Origin: Gordionus sp. m RMFG-2023
Taxonomy: Eukaryota; Nematomorpha; Gordioida; Chordodea; Parachordodidae
Length of the DNA: 64,000 nucleotides
Assembly: GCF_954871325.1 (NCBI RefSeq)
Contig: NC_088777.1
Location: forward strand, 36,247,366-36,311,365
Reading direction: 5' to 3'
Both the position numbers and the translations under genes were made by a program. A model generated the notes under the pieces. That model searched no databases. It was given only the letters and a program-made list of their open reading frames with translations, and was not told the origin of the DNA. Below are positions 31,901 to 43,755 of the stretch, one piece after another (positions within the stretch are counted from its first letter, which is position 1; each line of letters starts with the position of its first letter).

Positions 31901-33350
31901 TCTTTTATAAATAGCGTAAACTCTGAAGTTAGGGAGATATCTGTTGTGATAGTTGAATAAAATTTTGCAAAGAATTCACATATCAAATGCGAATAGTAAA
32001 ATTTAGATTTTGTATTGCATTAAAATTATGATATTATTACATTTAAATGGTATTTTAGGGAAAATTGTCTATTTATTATTTTATATATAGACTATTAAAA
32101 GATATTTTTTTATAGTTGTTTATGCAAATTAGAGATGATTTTATTCGCGAAAAAAGTATGATTATTATTATTACATTCATTATATATATTTTTTAATTTG
32201 TGTAATTTTAGTTTTTAAGATACTATTACTTTTTATTGTTTTTAATTTATGATTTTACTGCTTTTAATTTTGTTACATTATGAAATAAAGGGTAATGTGA
32301 TTTTATTACAAAGGTATTTAATTTTATATATAATTATTTTTATTATAAGTTATTAATTTGATTTAAATATGATTGTCAAACCTCTATTTTATTATAAGCT
32401 CAAAAATCACGAATGAAAATAGTATTCAAATCAATCAAGCATTACACATTATATATTCAAATTTACACTTAAAATAGGCCAAATCTCCCAGAAAATAACT
32501 TTAAAAAATCAGAGGTTCTTGTCTTATTAATCCAATTGTCTCTATACAACAGATCTTCAAATAAGAGTTTTCGAACTGTTATACGTATAGGTGCATGTGA
32601 GTTGCCCACTAAAATGTAAAGGGCGGGCCTCTTATATTAAGTTTTCCCAAAAATGTAAATATCCAGTTTGAAGGAAATAAAGAATATACCTAGCATAGTT
32701 CTGTTGTATCGACAAAATTAGATATGATGCGCTTTTATCACGTATTTTATATTAAATTCACAACTGACCTCTTATTTATTTAATGAGTAAAATGAACAGT
32801 ATGTGTCTATGGCTTCTAAAATTATTAAACAAAAAACTCCATAAAAAAAATAATTGATATATTATATAAAACTTTATTAATTTATTTTCAATTTTTATTC
32901 GGATGCTTTTATATGGCATTCTAGTTCTAGACGAATTTTGAATTTTTTTAATTGTTAATTTTATTTTCAAATCTCTTCATAGACTCATTCACTCATTATT
33001 TCAAAAAAATATCATGGCATATATACAAATAAATAATACCATTATTAGAAATATTTTTGGATTGATCGTCATTGTCATTTAAAAGGGTTTGGAATAATAG
33101 TTTCCTGAGCTCGAGTGCATTGTCCTCGTGACCATATAGGGCTAATTTTAGGCATTAAAGGATAGATGAAAAAAATAACATAAAAGAAATAGGAAGATAT
33201 ACAGTATCGAAGAGTTTTTTTTTAATAAATAAATAATGAGGGTTTTTATTTTGATGATTAACAACTAAGATTTTTCGTAAGGTGTAGAATTTAAGAACCA
33301 TGTTAATATACCAACGATTTAATAAGAAAGTGGCATTCGGTCCAGAATTT
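31901..33350. other. AT-rich spacer, no supported gene
   Basis: I see no protein-like frame, splice-bounded exon or clear repeat pair here. Confidence 0.5.
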
Positions 33351-33915
33351 AATTTAGGACTTCGAACCCGTAAAATATTTTAGCCAGCTTCGGGTTTAAA
33401 ACCATATAAAAGATCTCGGTTCGGTTTTATAAACGTCAATTAACATTTTTTAATGTTAATTTTTTTAAAAAAATAAAGGGTTATTTTAATATAATATTTT
33501 ATTCAATTATAACCAAAGCGAATGATCATAAGTATTGAATATCTTTATTATAATACAGAGACCTGCAAATCGATTTTTTCCTAGCACGAGCCCGCCTGAA
33601 ACCAGGTATAAATTTTTTACACCTAGATCTGATCCGTGCGGGACTATATTTTACTGAATTACCGCCGGCCCGGCTCCGGGTTTGAAAGACCTTGCAGGGT
33701 TCTAATAGAAAATTCAATAATATTAATTTATTTTATTCATCAATATTAAAATTGATTCAATCGCACAATCCGAACATATTCCAACAATTCCTCATTAAGG
33801 AAAAATTAGTATGAACCCGAACCGAACCTTTTCCAAACATGAATTCGGGTGATTCAGGTTTGAATTCAAGAAAAATGTCATCTGCGCCCGGTACAGCTTC
33901 AGGTTCGAAGCCTTG
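33351..33915. mobile_element. TIR element relic with CTTCGAACC ends
   Basis: The left end reads AGGACTTCGAACCCG and the right end, read inward, CAAGGCTTCGAACCTGAAGC. Subterminal GGTTCGG and CCCGAACCG blocks face each other. The interior is non-coding and contains another miniature element at 33557-33705. Confidence 0.45.
33557..33705. mobile_element. Nested miniature element, CAGAGACCTGCA family
   Basis: It starts CAGAGACCTGCAAATCG and ends CCTTGCAGGGTTCTA. The interior is unusually GC-rich for this window (AGCCCGCC, GCCGGCCCGGCTCCGGG). The same start is found at 56256 and the same end-type at 63319. Confidence 0.5.
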
Positions 33916-34112
33916 ATTTAAACTGCTAAATAAAATAACGTTTTTAAAAAAAAATAATATAAAGAAACAATCATTTTAATCTATACAGAATGTATAACTA
34001 AATATTACAATACCCGTTTAAAAGATTATCGAATTTTAAATGACATTAATTAACAAATAAATGTTAAAAAGACCAATATAAATAAATGTTTATATTTTTA
34101 AAAGAAAGGGGA

Positions 34113-34133
34113 GGGGGGGGGGGGGGGGGGGGG
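34113..34133 (+). repeat. Run of 21 G bases
   Basis: A GGGGA block is followed by an uninterrupted G-run of 21 bases in otherwise AT-rich DNA. It could form a G-quadruplex. Its length may not be accurate, since long homopolymers are prone to sequencing error. Confidence 0.8.
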
Positions 34134-35469
34134 CTTTATAATTTTTAAGTCATTAATTTCTCATATAGTGCCGATTCGTATAATTTATTTTGAAGGCTAA
34201 ATTGCGAATGTCAATTCCAAAGTTTAAAAACCTTTATTTTTTTAAATTTACGGAATAAATTATATAAAAACAACACTTTTAATTATTAACATGAAAATAA
34301 ACTATTTGAAAATCATATATCATTTTTTTTATATTTATAAATCAATATTTTTTTTCTCTAATACATTCATTTTTCGTATTCATGCGTTTCTTTGTTCTAG
34401 TACTACAATCTTTCATTTGACTTTCTTAATTTCTTTCCTTTTATTTTACTTCTTTCTCTCTATACCTAGAACAAATTATTCGTAATTGTTACGTATTTTT
34501 CCAATATGAATAACAAAATCGCAAATAAGAAAAATATATTATTCATCAAATAATATTTATCTTATATTCTATCAATTTATACGCAAACATTCGAAAATAT
34601 TCAAAATATTTGAAATTATTCGTAAAGATTTCACATATATTCTTTGCGGAACCTTATCATTTATTTTTTTAATTTTTATTTCCATATCTATAAATAGCTT
34701 TTTTAAATGTTAATAATTCATTTTTTTTTAAATATATTTTTAAGGATTTTAATTTTCGAATCGAATAATTTTTAGGAATTCAATAACATGAATACGAATC
34801 AAATACAAATAATGCAAATATTTGATTCGTATTTTTGTATCCTATTCCTATCATTTGTTCATTCTGGAATAGGATGACAAATAAATTTATATACCTAATG
34901 ATATGGCATGTAGTAAACAGTTCCCGTCCCTCGTCGTATTAATTACCCATAGTTTTGATGATGGATGATTCTCGTTTTGATCCTTAGAAGTCCACCAGTT
35001 TAAATTGCCTTATTTTTTTTGTTATAACATATTTTAAATAATAATATATATCAATGGTAGAGCATTAGAGACAATCTAACCGCCATTTATAAAAAATTTA
35101 GAATTTTATCAATTAATTGATATATTTTAAAGTTATATATCTAGTATAATCAGAGGAAAAATAGTGTTTAGAAAATTTTTATTGATGGCCTACTCTCAAT
35201 TTATTTTGTGAAAAGTCTAATAAGGATATTAACTAAAGATCTGCAAAAGTAAGCCGGCCCAATTTTTTTTTAAAAAGATTAGCTTATCGGTGGATCATGC
35301 CTAATATTATAATTAAGTTCATGATTGCAAAGATTATGAATTATTTTAAAATTTTGATATTGAATTGCTGCACCATCAGAAAAATAAAAATTTTATATTT
35401 TGAAATATTTATTTTAAATCCATCATTTTAGTTTGGAATAAATAAACGGTACCATTGTGTTTTGAACAT
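34134..35469. other. AT-rich spacer, no supported gene
   Basis: Low-complexity sequence. The plus-strand frame at 34291-34485 is Phe/Leu/Ile/Ser-rich, as expected from T-rich DNA, and is not supported as a gene. Confidence 0.5.
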
Positions 35470-35586
35470 GATGACAGCATCCTATAGTTAATATTTTTGG
35501 TCATAATATTTTCACGATAATACATTAGGGATGACAGCATCCTATAGTTATTTTTGGTCATAATATTTTCACGAATACACTAAGGA
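35470..35586 (+). repeat. Tandem duplication, 55-60-bp unit
   Basis: GATGACAGCATCCTATAGTTA, followed by TTTTTGGTCATAATATTTTCACG, occurs twice in succession. The second copy is five bases shorter. Confidence 0.85.
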
Positions 35587-35735
35587 TGAAAGAACCCATT
35601 TGTTTCGGGAAAAACAAATGATGTTTTTGAAAGAAAGTTATTGCTACAATTTTAATATTTTATTGCAAATTCTTAATTTACACAATCATTTAAATAATAC
35701 AATAAATTTAACAATACAAATAATAGAAAATAAAG

Positions 35736-36040
35736 TAGGGATGTACCGATATTTTTTATCGAATTGTGCCGAAATTTCACCTAATATCGGTTATCGGCCG
35801 ATATTATAAAATCATTCCAATAAAATAGTATCTTAATTTTAAAAAAATTTATTTCCAATTCCATAATATTTGTTTACTACTTATTATGTAAATAGATTAA
35901 TTTAATACATAAATAAGTGATTTATCAATAAAAATATTTTATATACTTTTAGATTCATAAATATAAACTATAAATGATCATTAAATATATTTAAATGACT
36001 CATGTTATGGTATAGTTAAATGATAGATTTTATACTATTA
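35736..36040 (+). mobile_element. End fragment of the TAGGGATGTACCGATA hAT-like family
   Basis: It starts TAGGGATGTACCGATATTTT with paired CCGATATT/AATATCGG blocks. The part at 35936-36020 matches, in reverse complement, 40750-40840 of the intact 700-bp copy. No opposite end is found, so it is truncated. Confidence 0.6.
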
Positions 36041-36247
36041 AAAAGATGAATTTATGCTTAAGAGCAGCATCATTAATATATTTCTCGTGAAATATGGATG
36101 TTGTAGGAAATGTGATACTTATGAAGAATGTAATTTTTTTTTACCAAATTTTATCGTTAATTGTTAATGATTTATTCTGGCTGATCAATTAAATTTCTGG
36201 GATCTTTATGATGTAAATTTTTATCTAAGCTGAATGGATTACAACTA

Positions 36248-36421
36248 GTGGCCATTTTAAAACGGCTAACTCAATATTTTAGGTAGGAAAATCTAATTGA
36301 TGTACAAATCTTTGTACCATCTATGAGCCAAATCTTATAGGTTTGCATAAATATTTTTGTGAATAAAATAGTGAGTTAGCCGTTTCTACAAATGGCTCAA
36401 ATCGAGCCGTTTAGCAACACC
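36248..36421. mobile_element. Palindromic miniature element
   Basis: AAAACGGCTAACTCAATATTTTA on the left pairs with TAAAATAGTGAGTTAGCCGTTT on the right. The right end continues GGCTCAAATCGAGCCGTTTAGCAACAC, whose partner is lost on the left. It resembles the family at 18818-19028 in structure. Confidence 0.6.
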
Positions 36422-37101
36422 GAGTTAAAATTTTAAACATATAAATAGTTGCTCATTTTTTTAATTATAATAGCAATTTCTATAAAAATAAAAAAATAAT
36501 GCCAATATGAAAAACTATCTGAAAAAAAGGGTAAAATTGAGTATTTTAGAAGAATTCAATATATTACATTTACATAAACAATATCCACCCGCTAATTTTT
36601 CAAATCTTTTAGATACATAAAAATAATAAAAATATTTGAAAGATTTGGGCTTAAATATTTTACAATTAATGATTTATCAAATATTTGTTAAGAAATGTTA
36701 CAATGACTAATGATTCAAGTGCCATATTTCGTAAACCTATACTTGGTCTAACTTGATCTTTATTAATTAATCTAATACCCATTTATAAAAATAATTGAAA
36801 AAAATGTTGATTTGATTTTATGATCATTTATTTTTAATTTAAACTATATAAACAATATCGAACATTATTTCACTTTAAAGACTACCATTAAATTATATCG
36901 AAAAATTTAAATGATGCTTCTATCTTAATCCAAAGATATATAAAATTAAAGGGAATGCATTTTGCCCAAAATACCACCTATTTTCGACCTCTAGAGGCCC
37001 TATCTCATCTGCTATTTGGAATTTGTGGCTAAAATTGTATCTTTTTTTTAAGAAAACATATCCAACCTCTGTAAAAATTTTACAAAATCTGAGGGGGTTG
37101 G
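36422..37101. other. AT-rich spacer, no supported gene
   Basis: Nothing protein-like or repetitive could be supported in this stretch. Confidence 0.5.
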
Positions 37102-37489
37102 GTTGAAATTAGGGCTGTGTCGATATTAAATATCGGATCGGCGTCAATATTTAGCGTTTCCCGATAATGTCGGATAGGGCCGATACCTGTGAAAAACCCG
37201 ATTCGATCTTTTTACTTTTTTTTTATTATTATTTTAAGTTATGTATATTTATATTACATTATTATAATATTTTCTGAATAATTTTTTTTAAACAATGCAA
37301 TGCAAATGCACAAAACCCTCTAAATAGATTTATAATATTTTTAAAGTTTTTTTTTATAAAAATAGAAAGGAACACCCAAAGTTTTATTTATTTTAAATCT
37401 TTTTAAATAATAAAGCCAATTTTATTATTTATACTTTAAATAAAGGAATTTTTTTAAATATGGTATCTGATGAATTATGGAAATATTCT

Positions 37490-37625
37490 ACAAAAGACAA
37501 AGATAATTTTGCAAAATACATTATCTACGGAATCATCTGAGTCTGCCTTCAGTACGGCAGGAGATATAGATAGTCCATATTGTAGAAGCTTATTGGCAAA
37601 AAATCTAGAGCTCATATTTATTTTT
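37490..37625 (+). pseudogene. hAT transposase C-terminal remnant
   Basis: The frame reads ILQNTLSTESSESAFSTAGD then RSLLAKNLELIFIFKNLI. This is the hAT dimerisation segment, in which a Ser-Glu-x-x-Phe-Ser core and a following LLxxxLELLIFLKN helix are typical. It lies close to the left end of the outer element, so most of the transposase was deleted. Confidence 0.65.
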
Positions 37626-37841
37626 AAAAATCTAATATATTATAATTTTATATATTAAATATTACAAATTTATAATTCATACCAACATAAAATGGATATA
37701 TTATAACATATATATATTTACATATTTTTTAATTAGTCTTAATTGTAAAAATAAAAAAATTAAATTAAATGCATAATTCGATTTTTTCATAAAAAATATT
37801 AATTTCTTAATTACATTTGGTTCAATGAAATCAGTAAAAAT

Positions 37842-39210
37842 CAGGGATGTGAACCCGAACCCTAGTATTCTGGCTGAACCCGAATCAGGACCCATTTTAA
37901 AAATGGAGGGTCCAAGGGTTCTAGGTGTCATAAAAAATTTTAAAAATAAAAATATTTTTTTAAAAAATAATATAAATTTTTAAAATTTTATTAACTTTTT
38001 TTGTAGAATCATTTATTTTATCTTAGCGTTTTTCTTACAATTTTCTTCCTGAACTTCCATTTTATTTAGAGATTGATATCATAAATTATTTTCCAGTGTA
38101 ATAATATTTTATTATGTAAATTTATTAATATGCTATGTTATAGAAATACGTTAATTATTTTGAAAGTGAATTATTTTATAATACAAGTAATAATATTTTA
38201 ATTTAAATGATAATGCACAACACGTTGGTCCTCTTTGTATGATGCTTGAACGATTATTAAGCTTGAAAGATCTCTGTAATGATTTTATTATAGGAGCATG
38301 TGAAGTGATTTTGTCGGAAGATAATTGGTGCCAAATAAAGGACCTTACTAGTGTATTAGTTCCTTTAAAATAACAATATTAAGATCACAATCAGAACAAT
38401 TATGTTTATTTGATTTTAAGGCATATGGATTAGATGCCGATTAGATTTAGAAAATTTTACAGTCCTTTTTATATGAAATATTAGATAACATGAAAATTCG
38501 AGAGCAACAATATTTGCAAAATAGTGTTGTATACGCTTCTATATATTTAGGCCCTCGATATCAAGTTTTATTGAGTATTGGCTAAAGACCATCTTAAGGA
38601 TTTATGGCATAAGCAAAACTCCATTATTTACAATATATTGGACTTGGAGGCTACGACAATACCTATTGTAATGATAATAAAAATAATGATAGCAACATTG
38701 ATGATCTTAAAATTTTACTTTTAGATAGAGAAGAAAAAAATCAAATTATCATCAGATAGAAAGGAGGATCAAAATATGCTTATTGCATCTTTAATAGTAA
38801 AGTTCTCAGAAGTTAAGAGAATAAATAAGGATATATATATTTTAAAATTCTGGGGAGAAAATTCTGGGATATATCCTGAATTATATATCTTATCTAGAAT
38901 CTTCATGGCTGTACTGGCGACACAAGTACAATAATTTTATAAAGATAACTATCTATTTTAGGTAAGGGTAGAACATGAATTTTATCTTTGAAATTATATT
39001 GTCTACTTTATGTGGATTATTTCATTTTTAAATATTTCATATGTATTAAGAATATGTATATATTGAAGTATATTAATAAATGAATGAAAAAAAAATCATA
39101 TTTTGAGTCATTATTTATATGTTCCCTGAATCCGGGTCTTTTCAAATTTTATTCCTGTATCCGAACCCGGGCCTGGGCCCTTATTTTTTGTCGAAGGGTT
39201 CACATTCCTG
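37842..39210. mobile_element. hAT element nested in another hAT element
   Basis: The ends are CAGGGATGTGAACCCGAACCC and, read inward from the right, CAGGAATGTGAACCCTTCG. Flanks are GTAAAAAT (37834-37841) and GTATAAAT (39211-39218), an 8-bp duplication with one mismatch. GC-rich subterminal blocks (CCCGAATCAGGACCC, CCCGGGCCTGGGCCC) face each other. It contains a broken transposase on the plus strand. Confidence 0.82.
38215..38960 (+). pseudogene. hAT transposase of the nested element, broken
   Basis: The plus strand reads TRWSSLYDMLERLLSLKDLC, then WCQIKDLTSVLVPLK, then NSVVYASIYLGPRYQVLLS in successive frames. These are the usual successive blocks of the C-terminal half of ZBED-like hAT transposases. 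Several stops interrupt it, and the dimerisation motif is not clear. Confidence 0.65.
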
Positions 39211-39445
39211 GTATAAATATCGAATCGGTTTGAAGCAATATCGCAAAATATCGGAACGTATCGGTGAATAATATGTGGATCGGCACAGCCCTAGTTGAAA
39301 TGAAACTCATGATTTGTCATTAAAATCATCATATATATTTGAAAGAATCTGCCAGATATGTAGGAGGAAGATAAAAGTGTGATACATGTCTAATTATAAT
39401 TTTTGAAGAATTATCAGAAATGAAATATTTATATCTATTATTTTC

Positions 39446-39526
39446 ATTAAAATATAGGTCAGATTTATCACACAAACCATGCATATTAAAATATAGGTCA
39501 GATTTATCACACAAACCATGCATATT
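39446..39526 (+). repeat. Tandem duplication, about 38-bp unit
   Basis: ATTAAAATATAGGTCAGATT followed by TATCACACAAACCATGCAT occurs twice back to back, with almost no differences between copies. Confidence 0.9.
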
Positions 39527-40199
39527 AATAACCCCTTCCTTCATAGTTTTGGGAAAAAATTAACTTGCCTAACTATTGGTTTAAAAATGGTGATCTATCA
39601 ACCTCCCCATTGTTATTGATTGGTTTGTTGGATCGTTTATTGATTATGATTATTCTGATTTAAAATTTTTAAAATAATAAAATATGCAATATTTAAATTT
39701 ATTTTAAAATCATTTTTAATAAATATTAGCTCACCTAGGCCCTCATCCATAAAATTATTTGCAAACCCCCACTATGGCACCCTACGATTCAGCCCAATGA
39801 TGGAGCCTAAAAAATGAAACAGGGCTTCTCAAAACTGATTTTTAAATTTTGATTTTTTTTTAATTTCAAGCTAATGTTTGGATTTTGACAGGCTTGTTAA
39901 TCGATCCTTTTAAAAAGATAGAATCCCGATCACGATCTTTTCAAAAAAAAGAGAATCGAAATCCAGGATCGACCTTTTTTTTAAAAAAAAGGAACGCGAT
40001 CATGATCACGAACCTGTATTAATTTCTGATGGAAATTTCTGATTGATGCGAAATTAACTAATATAAAAATAAATTAAATATGGTATAAATTTATTGTAAT
40101 TGAATAATATAATATAAGTATAACAATTAAAATATATTTATTTATAATTAAAATTAGTTTTTAATAATAAAATTTTTTCGAAGTTATTATCATTTAAAA

Positions 40200-40565
40200 T
40201 CCATGTCTTTCATTAAGCACATGTTTAGAGCTTTACTAAACAAGCGCCCAAGGTGTGTTAGATTCAATAAATATTTTTTTTAAACATAGGTATTAAAAAT
40301 ATTCATTGAATCATCATTTGAATAAAAAAATTATTAATAGAACGAGCATTTTGTGAAGAATTTTTTTCCAAAAAAGTATCTATTTCATCCACACATTTTG
40401 AAGCATCTGCATGTGGTTGATCCTTCATATTTTCCAAATGCGCAATTAACCTTTCTTTTACCAATAGATTTTGTGGCAGATTAATATAAGGCCAGTTTAG
40501 CTTAAATTTTGAGTGAATAATTGCTGCTAATATGTTACTATCATCATAAAGTGAAGGAAATCTAT
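40200..40565 (-). pseudogene. hAT transposase fragment
   Basis: On the minus strand it reads DSNILAAIIHSKFKLNWPYI, the conserved block of hAT transposases before the acidic segment, then NLPQNLLVKERLIAHLENMK. A weak C-terminal trace (RLFSKALNM, then KDMDFK) follows. The remaining frame is lost. Confidence 0.6.
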
Positions 40566-40607
40566 ATTAAGAAATGATAATTAATTTATTATTAAATAAG
40601 TGTTCAT

Positions 40608-41307
40608 TAGGGGTTTACCGATACCACTTTTTGGAGGCCGATCCGATCCGATATTTCAGATATTAAATTGATATCGGCTGATAATCGTCCGATATCATAT
40701 CTAATTTTGTATTCTGCAAAGTTACCGGTTTTAATTTTTAATATACTTTTTATTAGTACAACATCTATAATTTTACTATACCATAACATATGTCATTTAA
40801 ATATATTATAATGGTCAGTTATAGTTTATATTCAATTCAATTGCTATTATTTATATAATAAGTAATAACATTAATCTATTTACATAATTAGTAATAAAAA
40901 AATATATTATGAAATTTGAAATTAATATTTAAAATTAATATATCGAAGATTTCTTATTATATTAGAGATATGTCGGCGGTGATGGGGACTGTTAATATCA
41001 CTAGCATCACTAAAAACAGATACTGAAGAGATTAATGAACACTTTTTTAAACAGAATGCGAAAAAAAATAACTATATTGCAGAATGTTTATTAACTAATT
41101 ATTTCTATTAAAAAAATTAAACATAAAAATGTATTTCGATTTTATTTATAAAAATAAATGGTTTTTTAGATATAACTTTTTTTAAATTTTGTTAAAAGCG
41201 CCATTTTATAATCGGAAAATTTTATAATATTTGCCGATATCAGATATTTTAAAATGAGCGAAATATCGGCCCGATCCGATCCGATATAAAATATCGGTAC
41301 ATCCCTA
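40608..41307. mobile_element. 700-bp non-autonomous hAT-like element with perfect target duplication
   Basis: The ends are TAGGGGTTTACCGATA and, read inward from the right, TAGGGATGTACCGATATTTT. GTGTTCAT is on both sides (40600-40607 and 41308-41315), an exact 8-bp duplication. Repeated GATCCGATCCGATAT blocks lie just inside both ends. No coding sequence is present. It is nested in the degraded hAT at 39890-41900 and is related to the fragment at 35736. Confidence 0.88.
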
Positions 41308-41349
41308 GTGTTCATTCAAATAAATCTATGCAAAACTTAGCACTCTCAA

Positions 41350-41600
41350 ATTTAACAGTCAGGCCTGGCCAATCATCTCTATCGTATTTATGATCATATC
41401 ATAAATATTGATTAAAATTAATATTATATAATATTGATTAAAATTAATTTTATATTTAGTTGAGGTTTGAACTACTAATCCTTGAAGAAGATATTTTGTT
41501 CTTACATAAATAGCATTTTGCACTGATCTTGTATAGTTACTTCCATCCATTTCACATAAAGTAAAATACTTATGTAAATTATGAAATGGTAAAAGATTCT
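41350..41600 (-). pseudogene. Probable hAT transposase N-terminal fragment
   Basis: The minus strand reads KYFTLCEMDGSNYTRSVQNA then YVRTKYLLQGLVVQTST. It lies within the degraded hAT element and upstream of its other transposase fragment. I assign it by position; the sequence itself is not diagnostic. Confidence 0.35.
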
Positions 41601-41908
41601 CATTCTCTTTAAGAAATTGTTGATATATAAAATATAGTGGAATGGAAGTTGATAAAATATGATGTAGATAGATATTTTTTTTAAAAAATAATATTTTAAT
41701 TTAATTTTCACAATTTTTATTATATTTATTGTTTTTAAGTAAAAAATTAATTTTTAAAATGATTGGGATCGAATGTTAAAAAAAATGATCTCAATCACGA
41801 TCCTCAATTTAAGTCAGGATCATAAATGTGCAAAAATTGACAAATTTAGGATCAAATCCAGGATAGGCAATCTTTTGATTCGATCCCTTAACAACTTTGA
41901 ATTTTGAT

Positions 41909-42533
41909 TAATAATATTTTAAAAAAAATTACAATGTGCTTATTTCTTTATATTTTAAGAGCTTAACAAAAATACTAAATCTAAAACAATATAGTATATT
42001 CACTATAAATTAAACAAATTATCTATAATATGATCCAAAAACATTGCAGATATCAAACAAAATTGATTATAAAGAGGTTGTTGTAAAAATATAGTCCTAA
42101 AGAGGAGATATAAGTGCCTTAAATGACATTCAAGTAAAGGGATATTATAGATATTAAAAATTCTGTAAAAATAAATTAGTCTAAGGCATATTTTTATAAA
42201 ATAGAGGTACAATTAACTTTTCATAAAATTTTAAAAGACTGGGCCTGGCAAATATTTTAAGAAAAATTTAATGGGCCATGTTGGACTGTACAAAAAATTA
42301 GGAGTAATCTGGGCAATTTGTGTAAAAGTTCTTAATAGGCCAAAATGAGCCAGGCCAAGTTTCACAAATCTCCAATATAGGCTAAATATATAAATTTCCA
42401 AAAATAGAAAATTTAGTAAATAATTCTTTTATCCTCTCCCTCGGCATACTTAAGTTTAAAAATTATCATAAATCATCTTCATCTCTTAAAATATTCAAAA
42501 TTCTGGACAAGTATCAAAAAATATTATTATTAA
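41909..42533. other. Spacer with GGCC-rich miniature-element relics
   Basis: Blocks such as ACTGGGCCTGGCAAAT and GAGCCAGGCCAAG at 42238-42362 look like facing halves of a degraded miniature element. No gene is supported. Confidence 0.4.
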
Positions 42534-43755
42534 TTATATAGAAGAAAATATATTATATTCATCATTAATTTTAAAAAAACCTGATATTTCTAATGCTCTT
42601 TCCATGGATCTATCAATCACATGATTATGGAAAAAATCAATGAACATATTATATAGATATTGCATATCATCTGTAATGGCTGTAAATCTATGTACATATT
42701 TCCCCAAAATATTGATTGCATAAATATAGGGTATAACCAAAAGAGAGTCATCTTGATCATACAAGTTAATATTGCATTTATTAATATCTCTATTATTGAT
42801 ATCCAATAAACATTTATCTGAGTTTAAAATTTTAGTATTAATTTCCATTTTACTACACTTTTCTTTAATATCAATATTAATTTTATCACTTATCTTGTCT
42901 TGGGAATTAATTATCATGGAATTTTTATTATCTAATATTTTTTTACAATTGACAACAGTGCGACCAGCTTGAAGAGCTAATGTACCTAGTTATATATTAT
43001 AAAAATAATAAAATAAACATCAATAATTAACAATAGTTTTGATATAAGTTCTATATTAAATTAATTTTTAATTAACAAGAATTAAATAGACATATATATT
43101 AGTGATCTGCATCGAATATAATTTTTCAAGCCCAGCCCGATCCAAAATTTTTTAAATATAAAAATTAATTTTTATAATTATTCAAAATAAAAGACATGTT
43201 ATATCATTTAGTTTCAATAAATAAAATAAAATATTTTTATTTTACATAAAAAATTCAATATAAAATTGAGAAATTAGGATATATTTAAAATAAATTCCAA
43301 AGTCCGACCCGACGGAGCCTGAATTTTTAAAAAAATATTAGGCCAGGCCTGGCCCAAACCTGATTATTTTAAATAGAATTAGGCCCAAGCCTGCTGGGCC
43401 TAATTTTGCAGATCCCTAATATATATAATAATTTACTTTTATCATTTGCATATATAAAATTTCTCTTAATTTCATTACAATTTTTCAAATACCATAAACA
43501 ATCTTTATTATTTTCATAAGGAATTTTCCTTCTAACAACATTATTACTATTCTCCATCATATATTTTCTATTTTCTTCATTATCCAAAAAATCTAATATA
43601 TTGTTAGCTTTAAAATTTATGGGATTTTTAATATTGTTATAGGAATAATGGACATCGGTATAGCATTCTTGAGGTAGATCTATTTTAATTGTATGAGATA
43701 TGTTTGGAATGTTTTTTTGGGAAGATAAATCACAATCGGTATTTACATTAGCCAT
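42534..43755 (-). CDS. Two-exon gene of unknown function (256 residues)
   Basis: Exon 1 is 43755-43437 (ATG) and exon 2 is 42985-42534 (stop). The donor AAAA|GTAAAT and acceptor AACTAG|GT keep the frame and join as NDK-S-TLALQAG. The product begins MANVNTDCDLSSQKNIPNIS, has a basic block NVVRRKIPYENNKDCLWYLK near residue 75-95, an Asn/Asp/Lys-rich middle, and a helical C-terminal half (LLVIPYIYAINILGKYVHRF and MERALEISGFF). There is no signal peptide, and I do not recognise the family. The 451-bp intron contains the 319-bp miniature element at 43100-43418; without it the intron would be about 130 bp. Both exons are open throughout, so it may be active. Confidence 0.6.
43100..43418. mobile_element. 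Miniature element in the intron of the 256-residue gene
   Basis: The ends are TAGTGATCTGCATCG and, read inward, TAGGGATCTGCAAAAT. ATATATAT flanks both sides, an 8-bp duplication but of low complexity. The interior has facing CCCAGCCCGATCC and GGCCAGGCCTGGCCC blocks, like the other GGCC-rich miniature elements. Confidence 0.7.

Larger units (their letters stand above)
37110..39293. mobile_element. hAT element (outer) with perfect 8-bp target duplication
   Basis: The left end is TAGGGCTGTGTCGATATTAA and the right end, read inward, TAGGGCTGTGCCGATCC. GTTGAAAT lies on both sides (37102-37109 and 39294-39301), an exact 8-bp duplication as expected for hAT. Only a C-terminal transposase remnant remains. 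A second hAT element is inserted at 37842-39210. Confidence 0.88.
39890..41900 (-). mobile_element. Degraded hAT element with GTTGTTAA-type ends
   Basis: The left end reads AGGCTTGTTAATCGATCC, and the right end read inward is TCAAAGTTGTTAAGGGATCG. Flanks are ATTTTGAC (39882-39889) and ATTTTGAT (41901-41908), a duplication with one mismatch. Transposase fragments lie on the minus strand, and a smaller element is inserted at 40608-41307. Blocks such as ACGATC and GATCGT recur near both ends. Confidence 0.65.

Noticed and set aside
33890-33912. GGTTCGAAGCC as a possible tRNA or SINE B box
   Set aside because: No A box or cloverleaf can be drawn; the string belongs to the inverted end of a TIR relic.
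34291-34485. Hydrophobic plus-strand frame resembling a membrane protein
   Set aside because: The residues are those expected from T-rich DNA, and no splice or neighbour evidence supports a gene.
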